A DNA stretch of 64,000 nt, from contig NZ_FRBW01000003.1 in assembly GCF_900142725.1 (NCBI RefSeq), forward strand, positions 372,001-436,000, read 5' to 3'. This DNA comes from Roseibium suaedae (lineage in GTDB: Bacteria; Pseudomonadota; Alphaproteobacteria; Rhizobiales; Stappiaceae). Within the stretch, counting starts at the first letter, position 1. The number at the start of each line of letters is the position of its first letter. The position numbers were made by a program, and so were the translations under genes. The notes under the pieces are model-generated. The model ran no database searches, had not been told where the DNA came from, and saw only the letters and a list, made by a program, of their open reading frames with translations. Shown one piece after another: positions 56,686-64,000 of this stretch.

Positions 56686-56690
56686 TTGTC
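56686..56690. repeat. 5-bp target-site duplication, right
   Basis: TTGTC, identical to 21799-21803, directly outside the right tip. Confidence 0.8.
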
Positions 56691-56786
56691 CCGAGTCGCA
56701 TAGGATGGCCAATTTAGGCCAATAAGCGGCTCAAACGGCCCAAAAACAAAGAACCCGCCTATCGGAGACGATCGGGCGGGTTTTCT
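56687..56786 (+). repeat. 100-bp direct repeat, copy 2 (solo left end or native nrdJ trailer)
   Basis: 98 of 100 bases match 21804-21903, in the same orientation. The current element is inserted 4 bp inside this repeat, so the target duplication consists of one flanking T plus the repeat's first four bases. Because the repeat carries the GCATAG-ATGGC end motif, it may be a remnant end of an earlier related element. Confidence 0.9.
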
Positions 56787-56787
56787 T
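56752..56787 (+). terminator. Terminator in the right copy of the 100-bp repeat
   Basis: AACCCGCCTATCG / CGATCGGGCGGGTT hairpin with TTTTCTTT; the counterpart of the hairpin at 21869-21904. It faces the convergent gene that ends at 56883. Confidence 0.8.
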
Positions 56788-56882
56788 TATTCGCAGCTCA
56801 TGATGTCAGATCCTGGCTTAACGGCCTCATCGATATTCTTCGGCCGCGGTCGAGCGCTTCTCAAAGCAGCATGTGAACCAGA

Positions 56883-57368
56883 TCACTCGCATTTGTCGTA
56901 CCGGTAGTCACCGAACTCGAGCCAGCTCGTTTCGCCCTGCTGGAAAACGAGGACCTCCGAATTGTCCTCTCCAAGCAACGCCACGATGAAACCGCCCGGC
57001 GGCAGGGAATTGCCGAAATAACTGTAAGCCGTCATCGCCCGGACCTGTGTGCCGTCCACCGTGATTAAGGCATCCCATTCGCCGCCGGAGCGATCCATGA
57101 TCTCGTACTGGATCCGGCGTTTCACATCGCCGCCGCCGCAATAGATAATACCCTCCTGCGCCTCAAGCGTTTGCGCCAGAATGATGAAGGGCCCTTGCGA
57201 AAAGCTCGGCGTCATGGACGGGATCTGGTCGCATCGCGTCTCAATGCTCTTGTCGGCGGTTCCTTGCCGGATTTCGGCAACATCACCGGCATGCCGGTTC
57301 CACTCAGCATGGGCGGAAACAACTGCGGCGGAAAGTGCCGCCGCGAACAGGATCATCATTCGTGTCAT
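56883..57368 (-). CDS. Small secreted protein of unknown function
   Basis: This 161-residue protein opens with a clear Sec signal peptide, MTRMMILFAAALSAAVVSAHAEW, probably cut after AHA. The mature part has three cysteines (TRCDQ, IYCGG and YDKCE at the end) and beta-rich blocks (FIILAQTLEAQ, GGFIVALLGED). I recognise no family. I chose the start at 57368, because the open frame further upstream is Arg-rich and lacks a signal. It lies just outside the transposon, next to the giant VCBS gene on the same strand. Confidence 0.72.
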   Translation of the reverse strand: MTRMMILFAAALSAAVVSAHAEWNRHAGDVAEIRQGTADKSIETRCDQIPSMTPSFSQGPFIILAQTLEAQEGIIYCGGGDVKRRIQYEIMDRSGGEWDALITVDGTQVRAMTAYSYFGNSLPPGGFIVALLGEDNSEVLVFQQGETSWLEFGDYRYDKCE

Positions 57369-57438
57369 CACTTGCGGTGCCTTTCCCAAATCATGCGCGT
57401 ATCTCTTCTTCTGATGGCCGGCAACCAGCCGGAAAGCA

Positions 57439-60400
57439 TCAGCCGAATTGCGATGTGTCGTCATTTGGATCCGGCAACGGCGAATCCGGCAGGTCCGGGA
57501 CCGCCGGGACGTCCGTATTGTCGGCGTCCGCTGTCCCGTGAGGGCCGCCCTCGATGGTGTCTGCAGGATGATCGGCATCCAGAACCGCCGGGTCCGGAAG
57601 ATCGGCAGGATGTGCTGTCAGCGCAGGATCGGCTCCCGCAGCATCGAGATACGCGCTCATGTGGCCGGCCCGCGGCGCCGGCGGAGGCGATGCATCGTGC
57701 CCTTGCCCGATCGCATCGAAGTAGGCAGCAAGCCGACCGCCTCCCGTCGCATCTGGGCCGGTCGCGGCCGGCATTGCTTGCGACACGTCGCCCGCTTCTC
57801 CGTCATGAGAAGGTATGCCCGCATGGTCGGTATCGAGCGCCCCACTGATGAGTTCCTGGGTAGCGGTGTCATGATCTACCGGCGGCGCGGCGCCGATGCC
57901 TGTCAGGTCGATGGTGATGTCGTCAGGCCCGGCATCGTCCGGCGCATCATGCTGGACACCGGAAGATGGCGTGAAGGTGATGCCCTGGAGGGTGGTGTGG
58001 TCGACATGGTGCCCGCTGCTGCCGTGAACGCTCTGGACATCGATCTGAACCTGAACATCCGCGTCACCCGCGGCAATTCCCTGCTGAACGATGTGAAACG
58101 TGTCGACGTGCTGGCCCGAAGTACCAGAGCTTCCACCCTGTTTGATGACACCGGAGTTCTGCTGATAGTGGTATTCGAAGTGTCCAGTCTGCGGGTCGAT
58201 TACGAGTGTGCCATACTGTCCATGCAGAGATTGAACCGCACCGCCATGCCCATTGTCGATGGCCCAACCGCCTGTGATTCCGCTTGTGATCGTTCCCGTG
58301 AGATGCTGAGAGCCAACGCCCTGCACGGTGCCAACAGTCGGTTTCACGGGCGGAGGATCGTAAGTCCCGGTCACCGTGATGACGAGATCTTGCGTATCCG
58401 TGGCCCCGGCACCGTCGGTGACCGTCACCGGGATGGTAACCTGCTGGGTCTGGCCGGCGGCAAGGTGTTGATAGGCCGCGTGGCTCGGGTCGAAGCTCCA
58501 GGAGCCGTCAGCATGCATGGTGAAGCCGTCGACCGGCTGGCCTATGGAGAACGCCTTGTTATCACCCGTGTCCACGTCCGTTGCAGACATCCGGCCTGTG
58601 ACAGAGGCGCCATCCTCGGTGGCCGATGCCGTTGCAGCCGTCAGGACCGGGGCATCATTCGTGCCATGGATGGAGACTGTGATGTCGTGCGTGGTCCCGT
58701 CGACACTGGCGACCGTCAGCGTGTCCGTGAGCGGCGTGCCACCTGCCTGGAGCGCCTGAACGGCGGCCTGGCTGTTGTCGGCCGTATACGTCCAGTGGCC
58801 CTGGGCATCCAGCGTGAATGTGCCGTATGTCCCCGCGCCCGCTACTCCCGAGACCGGTGTAAACGCGGCCTCGCCCACGTCCGGATCGGCAATCGTCAGG
58901 GTGCCGTTCGCCGTCAGCAAGCCTCCCGTGAGGTGCTGGTCCTCGGTCACGTCTCCGGTGTCGGTACCGGTGATCACCGCGGCGTCCGGCGTCGCGCCCA
59001 GGACCAGCGATGCGGTCTGCTGGACGCTGCCGCCGTGACCGTCGGTGACCTGATAGCTCAGGCTCACCGGACCGTTGTAGTTGGCATCCGGCGTGAAGGT
59101 GAAGCCGTGAGCCGCGTCTCCGGTGATCGTCCCGTGGCTGGCGGTCAGACCGGTAACCGAGAGAACATCTCCCGTGTCGATGTCCGTGGCATGCGCCAGA
59201 AGCTGCGCCGCGGTGATCGGAACGGCCTTGTCCTCCGTGCCACTGCCGAGATTCACTGGTCCGCTCACGACAGGGACATCATTGGTGCCCGTCACCGTAA
59301 TGACGAGGTTTTCCGTGTCCGTTGCCCCGGCGCTGTCGGTGACCCTCACCAGGATGGTAACCTGCTGGGTCTGGCTGGCGGCAAGGTGTTGATAGGCCGC
59401 GTGGCTCGGGTCAAAGCTCCAGGAGCCATCTGCATGCATGGTGAAGCCGTGAACCGGCTGGCCTATGGAGAAAGCCTTGGTGTCACCCGTGTCCACGTCA
59501 GTCGCAGACATCTGGCCTGTCACGGCACTGCCGTCCTCCGTTGCCGAAGCCGTTGCAGCCGTCAGGACCGGCGCATCATTGGTCCCCGTGATCGTGACGG
59601 TGATGTCATGCGTAGTTCCATCGGCACTTGCGACCGTCAGCGTATCGGTCAGAGGCGTGCCACCGGCCAGGAGCGCCTGAACGGCGGCCTGGCTGTTGTC
59701 GGCCGTATACATCCAGTGGCCCTGGGCATCCAGCGTGAATGTGCCGTATGTCCCCGCGCCTGAAGCTCCCGAGACCGGTGTAAAACCCGCCTCGCCGGCG
59801 TCCGGATCCGTGACGTCCAGCTTGCCCGTGGCTGTCAGGTGACCCGAAGCATCCACATGCGAGTCTTCGGTGGCACCTCCAGCGTCCGTTCCTGCAATCA
59901 CAGCGGCGTCGTTCACCGCGGCAAGTGTCGTGGTGGCCCCGGTGTGGGTGACGCCGCCATGGGTATCCTGGACGTCATAGGTAAAGTGGACCTGGCCGTT
60001 GTAGTCCTTTTCCGGCGTATAGGTGTAGGTGCCGTCCTGGTTGTCCCGGATCGAACCGTGATCGACCTTGAGCGCAACCACGGTCAGCTTGCCCGCGTCA
60101 TTGGCATCAACATCCACCGTGTTGGCAAGCAGTTGCTTCAAGGTCAGGGTCTGGGCAACATCCTCCGTACCGCCCGCGAGCTGGACTTCCGACGAGCAGT
60201 AGGGGCGATCGTTGCTGCCATGAATCGTGATCACGATGTCATGGGCCGTGCCGTCCTTGGAGTAGACCGTGATCGTGTCGGTCAGGTTCTGGCCTTCGCC
60301 CAGCCGGTCGATGGTCGTTCCGCGCGTCGTCGCGTACCCACCGACGGATCGTACGCTGCCGACATCGGCGTTGTAAAACCACTCGCCATTTTCCCGCAGC

Positions 60401-63400
60401 ATGAGATCGCCGAACTGGCCGTGATAGGTCCAGCCGAGACCATGCGTATCGAAAGACGCTTCGCCGCTGTCCGGATCGGTGATCGTAAGGGTTCCCGTCG
60501 CCTGAATCGTCTGATGCCAGAGTTTTGAAATTCCAGGTTGGGCGTAGTCAGGCGACTTGTCCTGTCCAGCCATGTTCTCGGTCACGCTGCCGGTGTCGAT
60601 ACCTCCGATCACGGCTGCATCGCCGGTACCGGTGACCGTGATAACAAGGTTTTGCGTGTCCATTGCCCCGGCGCTGTCGGTGACGGTGACCGGGATGGTG
60701 ACCTGCTCGGTCTGGCCCGCGGCAAGATGCTGATAGGCCGCGTGGCTGGGGTCGAAACTCCACGAGCCGTCCGCATGCATGATGAAGCCGTCGACCGGCT
60801 GGCCGATCGAAAAGGCCTTGGTGTCGCCCGTGTCGACGTCCGTCGCGGACATCCGGCCCGTAACGGCACTACCGTCTTCGGTGGCCGAAGCCGTTGCAGC
60901 CGTCAGGACCGGGGCATCATTGGTCCCCGTGATGGTGACGGTGATATCGTGCGTGGTCCCGTCGACACTGGCGACCGTCAGCGTGTCCGTGAGCGGCGTG
61001 CCTCCGGCCTGAAGCGCCTGAACCGCCGGCTGGCTGTTGTCGAGTTGATAGCTCCAGGTGCCATCCGGCTGCACCGTGAAAGTGCCATGGGCACCGACGG
61101 CATGCGGCTGCGGCACGAACTGTGCCTGCCCGGCGTCCGGATCCGTGACGTCCAGCTTGCCGCCCGTGTTGAGCAGTGTGTCTTCCGTCACCGTACCGAC
61201 CACCGTGCCTCCAATCCGAGCACCGTCATTGGTTCCGGTCACCGTAATGACCAGGTTTTCCGTGTCCGTGGCCCCGGCGCTGTCGGTGACCGTCACCGGG
61301 ATGGTAACCTGCTGGGTCTGGCCGGCGGCAAGGTGTTGATAGGCCGCGTGGCTCGGGTCGAAGCTCCAGGAGCCGTCAGAATGCATGGTGAAGCCGTCGA
61401 CCGGCTGACCGATGGAGAACGCCTTGGTATCACCCGTGTCGACGTCCGTTGCCGCCATCTGACCCGTAACAGAACTACCGTCTTCGGTGGCCGATGCCGT
61501 TGCAGCCGTCAGGACCGGGGCATCGTTCGTGCCATGGACCGTGATCTGGATCCGGTGGGCCGTACCATCGGCCGAATGCACCTCGTAGATCGCATGGCCT
61601 TCCTGTCCGGCCGCGAGCGCCTGGACGGCGGGATGGGTGTTGTCGACCTCATAGCCCCAGGTACCGACGCGATTGATGTGCAGGCTTCCGCCGAATGGAT
61701 CCGAGATCGCATGTTCGCCAAAGCGGTTGAACTGGAAGAACTCCTGAGACGGGCCGTCCGGATCATGAACGGACAAGCTCCCGCTGATCGCGAGCGGATG
61801 GGCCGATGAAGGCCCGACATTCCGGTCCTCGGTCACATCCCCGGTGTCGGTTCCAGTGATGACGGCGGCATCCGGCGTCGCGCCCAGCACCAGCGATGCG
61901 GTCTGCTGGACACTGCCGCCTTGACCGTCGGTCACCTGATAGCTCAGCGTGACCGGCCCGTTGTAGTTGGCATCCGGCGTGAACGTGAAGCCGTGAGCCG
62001 CATCTCCCGTGATCGTCCCGTGGCTGGCGCTCACACCCGACACGGAGAGAACATCTCCCGTGTCGATGTCCGTCGCATGGGCCAGAAGCTGAGCTGCCGT
62101 AATGCTGACAGCATGGTCCTCGGTCCCGCCGGGCAACGTGACCGGGCCTGAGACAACCGGACCGTCATTGGTGCCCGTCACCGTGATGACGAGATCCTGC
62201 GTATCCTTGGCCCCGGCGCTGTCGGTGACCGTCACCGGGATAGTCACCTGTTCGGTCTGGCCGGCCGCCAGATGCTGATAGGCCGCATGGCTCGGATCAA
62301 AGCTCCAGGAGCCGTCCGCATGCATGGTGAAGCCGTCAACCGGCTGGCCTGTGGAGAACGCCTTGGTATCACCCGTGTCGACGTCCGTCGCATGCATCTG
62401 GCCCGTGACTGTAGCGCCATCCTCCGTCGCGGAGGCCGTTGCTGCCGTCAGGACCGGCCTGTCGTTCGTGCCATGGATGGTGATCTCGATGGTATGCGTC
62501 GTCCCGTCGACAGAGCGCACAGTCACCGTGTCGATCAGCGTCTCGCCTGCTTTGAGGGCCTGAACCTGCGGCAGGTTATTGTCACCGTCGTAGTGCCACG
62601 TGCCCCAAGGATAGATCGTCAGGCGCGAGTTGCCGCCGAGCGCGGTCGGATAAGCCATCTGATAGGGCGTGTAGGAGACAAATTTGTCCTCTCCCGCGTC
62701 CGGATCAGAAATCGTCAGCTTGCCATTCGCCGACAGGGCATACATGCCTGTGATGTGATCCTCGGTGACATCGCCCTTGTCCTGACCGCCGATAACCGCC
62801 GGATCACTGACCGGCACAAGGGTCAGGGAGGCCGATTGAAGCACACTGCCGCCGTGACCATCCGTGACTTGGTAGCTCAGGCTCACCGGGCCATTGTAGT
62901 TCGCATCCGGCGTGAACGTGAAGCCGTGGGCCGCATCACCTGTAATCGTTCCGTGGCTCGCGGTCAGACCGGTGACCGAGAGGCTATCGCCTGTGTCAAT
63001 GTCGGTCACATGGGCCAGAAGCTGTGGCAACGTGATGGCAACGGACTGGTCTTCCTTGCCGCTCCCAAGAGAGACAGGACCAGCGACGACTGGCACATCA
63101 TTGGTACCTGTCACCGTGATGACGAGGTTCTGCGTATCCGTTGCCCCCGCGCTATCGGTGACGGTGACCGGAATGGTGACCTGCTCGGTCTGAGCAGCCG
63201 CCAGATGCTGATAAGCCGCATGCCCGGGATCGAAGCTCCACGAACCATCTGGATGCAGGGTGAAGCCGTCAACCGGCTGCCCCATTGTGAAAACCCTGGT
63301 ATCGCCCGTATCGACATCTGAAGCCTGCATCTGGCCAGAGACGGATTTTCCGTCTTCGGTGGCAGAGGCAGACGCCGCTGTCAGGACCGGCTTGTCGTTC

Positions 63401-64000
63401 GTGCCCCCAATCTGCACGGTAATCGTCGTCGTCGTGCCGTCCAGCGTCGAGACCGTGAGCGTGTCAGTCAGCTGTCCGCCGCCCGAGGTCAGCGCCTGAA
63501 CCGCTGGCTGGCTGTTGTCCAGCTGGTAGCTCCAGGTACCGTCCGGATGGACGGTGAAGAGGCCATGAGCTCCGGCCACGCCGGTCTGAGGCACGAACTG
63601 TGCCTGCCCGGCGTCCGGATCCGTGACGTCCAGCTTGCCGCCCGTGGTGAGCAGCTTGTCCTCCGTCACCGTGCCGACTGCCGTTCCGCCGATCTTGGCG
63701 CCATCGTCAGTGCCGTTGATGGTCACCGTGATCTGCTGCGTCGTGCCATCCAGCGTCGAGACCGTAAGCGTATCGGTCAGCTGTCCGCCGCCCGATGTCA
63801 GCGCCTGAACCGCTGGCTGGCTGTTGTCCAGCTGGTAGCTCCAGGTGCCATCCGGGTGGACGGTGAAGAGGCCATGGGCACCAGCCACGCCGGTCTGAGG
63901 CACGAACTGCGCCTGACCCGCATCCGGATCCGTGACGTCCAGCTTGCCGCCCGTGGTCAGCAACCTGTCTTCCGTGACCGTGCCGACCGCCGTTCCGCCG
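57439..64000 (-). CDS. Giant VCBS/cadherin-repeat surface protein, C-terminal part (5' end outside window)
   Basis: At least 2187 residues of repeats, open at the window edge. Three unit types alternate. VCBS units (TVTEDxxL...GKLDVTDPDAG...VQAL...DGTTH) occur about eight times. A second type (SATEDG...ATDVDTGDTKAFS...DGSWSFDPSHAAYQHLAA) occurs six times. Cadherin-like units (LLAHATDIDTGDVLSVTG...FTPDANYNGPVSLSYQVTDGHGG) occur about four times. Many Asp-rich loops suggest calcium binding. The non-repetitive C-terminus, about 220 residues, is Asp/Pro-rich and has two AAYFDA/SAYLDA motifs. No RTX nonapeptides are visible here. It is likely a type I-secreted adhesin for biofilm or surface attachment. 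Confidence 0.88.
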   Translation of the reverse strand, partial: GGTAVGTVTEDRLLTTGGKLDVTDPDAGQAQFVPQTGVAGAHGLFTVHPDGTWSYQLDNSQPAVQALTSGGGQLTDTLTVSTLDGTTQQITVTINGTDDGAKIGGTAVGTVTEDKLLTTGGKLDVTDPDAGQAQFVPQTGVAGAHGLFTVHPDGTWSYQLDNSQPAVQALTSGGGQLTDTLTVSTLDGTTTTITVQIGGTNDKPVLTAASASATEDGKSVSGQMQASDVDTGDTRVFTMGQPVDGFTLHPDGSWSFDPGHAAYQHLAAAQTEQVTIPVTVTDSAGATDTQNLVITVTGTNDVPVVAGPVSLGSGKEDQSVAITLPQLLAHVTDIDTGDSLSVTGLTASHGTITGDAAHGFTFTPDANYNGPVSLSYQVTDGHGGSVLQSASLTLVPVSDPAVIGGQDKGDVTEDHITGMYALSANGKLTISDPDAGEDKFVSYTPYQMAYPTALGGNSRLTIYPWGTWHYDGDNNLPQVQALKAGETLIDTVTVRSVDGTTHTIEITIHGTNDRPVLTAATASATEDGATVTGQMHATDVDTGDTKAFSTGQPVDGFTMHADGSWSFDPSHAAYQHLAAGQTEQVTIPVTVTDSAGAKDTQDLVITVTGTNDGPVVSGPVTLPGGTEDHAVSITAAQLLAHATDIDTGDVLSVSGVSASHGTITGDAAHGFTFTPDANYNGPVTLSYQVTDGQGGSVQQTASLVLGATPDAAVITGTDTGDVTEDRNVGPSSAHPLAISGSLSVHDPDGPSQEFFQFNRFGEHAISDPFGGSLHINRVGTWGYEVDNTHPAVQALAAGQEGHAIYEVHSADGTAHRIQITVHGTNDAPVLTAATASATEDGSSVTGQMAATDVDTGDTKAFSIGQPVDGFTMHSDGSWSFDPSHAAYQHLAAGQTQQVTIPVTVTDSAGATDTENLVITVTGTNDGARIGGTVVGTVTEDTLLNTGGKLDVTDPDAGQAQFVPQPHAVGAHGTFTVQPDGTWSYQLDNSQPAVQALQAGGTPLTDTLTVASVDGTTHDITVTITGTNDAPVLTAATASATEDGSAVTGRMSATDVDTGDTKAFSIGQPVDGFIMHADGSWSFDPSHAAYQHLAAGQTEQVTIPVTVTDSAGAMDTQNLVITVTGTGDAAVIGGIDTGSVTENMAGQDKSPDYAQPGISKLWHQTIQATGTLTITDPDSGEASFDTHGLGWTYHGQFGDLMLRENGEWFYNADVGSVRSVGGYATTRGTTIDRLGEGQNLTDTITVYSKDGTAHDIVITIHGSNDRPYCSSEVQLAGGTEDVAQTLTLKQLLANTVDVDANDAGKLTVVALKVDHGSIRDNQDGTYTYTPEKDYNGQVHFTYDVQDTHGGVTHTGATTTLAAVNDAAVIAGTDAGGATEDSHVDASGHLTATGKLDVTDPDAGEAGFTPVSGASGAGTYGTFTLDAQGHWMYTADNSQAAVQALLAGGTPLTDTLTVASADGTTHDITVTITGTNDAPVLTAATASATEDGSAVTGQMSATDVDTGDTKAFSIGQPVHGFTMHADGSWSFDPSHAAYQHLAASQTQQVTILVRVTDSAGATDTENLVITVTGTNDVPVVSGPVNLGSGTEDKAVPITAAQLLAHATDIDTGDVLSVTGLTASHGTITGDAAHGFTFTPDANYNGPVSLSYQVTDGHGGSVQQTASLVLGATPDAAVITGTDTGDVTEDQHLTGGLLTANGTLTIADPDVGEAAFTPVSGVAGAGTYGTFTLDAQGHWTYTADNSQAAVQALQAGGTPLTDTLTVASVDGTTHDITVSIHGTNDAPVLTAATASATEDGASVTGRMSATDVDTGDNKAFSIGQPVDGFTMHADGSWSFDPSHAAYQHLAAGQTQQVTIPVTVTDGAGATDTQDLVITVTGTYDPPPVKPTVGTVQGVGSQHLTGTITSGITGGWAIDNGHGGAVQSLHGQYGTLVIDPQTGHFEYHYQQNSGVIKQGGSSGTSGQHVDTFHIVQQGIAAGDADVQVQIDVQSVHGSSGHHVDHTTLQGITFTPSSGVQHDAPDDAGPDDITIDLTGIGAAPPVDHDTATQELISGALDTDHAGIPSHDGEAGDVSQAMPAATGPDATGGGRLAAYFDAIGQGHDASPPPAPRAGHMSAYLDAAGADPALTAHPADLPDPAVLDADHPADTIEGGPHGTADADNTDVPAVPDLPDSPLPDPNDDTSQFG
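63431..64000. repeat. Tandem 309-bp repeat within the VCBS gene (second unit cut by window edge)
   Basis: 63431-63739 is repeated almost unchanged from 63740 to the window end, a period of 309 bp or 103 residues. Such fresh DNA-level repeats allow unequal recombination and length change of the adhesin. Confidence 0.85.

Noticed and set aside
21804-56786. The 100-bp direct repeats as attL/attR of a tyrosine-integrase island
   Set aside because: The repeat explains the size, but the inner right end is a better partner of the left end as an inverted TGT tip, and exact 5-bp duplications stand outside those tips. The recombinase gene is also far from either end.
57448-63321. Long plus-strand frames opposite the VCBS gene
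   Set aside because: They repeat in step with the VCBS units and are Arg/Val/Gly-rich antisense shadows without recognisable domains.
58300-64000. CRISPR-like regular repeats
   Set aside because: The periodicity is about 300 bp and is in frame with protein repeats; there are no short repeats with unique spacers and no cas genes.

Overview
The window is about 64 kb of a GC-rich alphaproteobacterial chromosome. The NDUFA12 subunit of complex I, a long SUF operon behind an Irr-type (ICE) box and a B12-dependent class II ribonucleotide reductase all point to Hyphomicrobiales. A Stappiaceae-like host (Roseibium/Labrenzia/Pannonibacter type) is a guess. No rRNA, tRNA or CRISPR was found.

Left part, 1-21783, is ordinary chromosome. 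It holds the 3' end of parE, a sulfotransferase-like gene, a RhlE-type helicase, a diguanylate cyclase and tenA. A minus-strand iron-sulfur operon follows (5332-13465): an IscS-like desulfurase, sufB, a GIY-YIG gene, a small zinc-ribbon gene, sufC, sufD, sufS, sufT and sufA. After it come an alpha/beta hydrolase, an Rrf2 regulator with a TrxB-like flavoprotein, NDUFA12, a response regulator, and nrdJ behind an NrdR box.

Middle part, 21804-56685, reads as a 34.9-kb Tn7-like transposon. It starts 20 bp after the nrdJ stop codon. Both ends begin TGT and share the core GCATAG[G/T]ATGGC at the same distance from the tip, and both are flanked by the 5-bp target duplication TTGTC. Its transposition genes (tnsA, a tnsB N-terminal paralogue, tnsB, tnsC, tniQ) lie at the right end. 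tnsB has an in-frame amber codon between its first and second catalytic Asp. The cargo is mostly anti-phage. It holds a phosphorothioation locus, sspA-B-C-D then sspF-G-H and a Dnd-associated methyltransferase, which I read as an SspABCD-SspFGH system. It also holds a large tyrosine recombinase, a Septu-like ATPase/HNH pair, and a soluble FtsH-like AAA protease with a small partner gene.

Right of the element, the flanking DNA starts with a second, 98 %-identical copy of the element's outermost 100 bp, including a terminator. This could be the solo end of an older element at the same site. Beyond it lie a small secreted protein and the C-terminal part of a giant VCBS/cadherin-repeat protein that runs off the window.

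The phosphorothioation, Septu and Tn7 families are known. The less expected points are the interrupted transposase with a second N-terminal copy, the doubled transposon end at an nrdJ insertion site, and the soluble FtsH-like pair next to the transposition genes.
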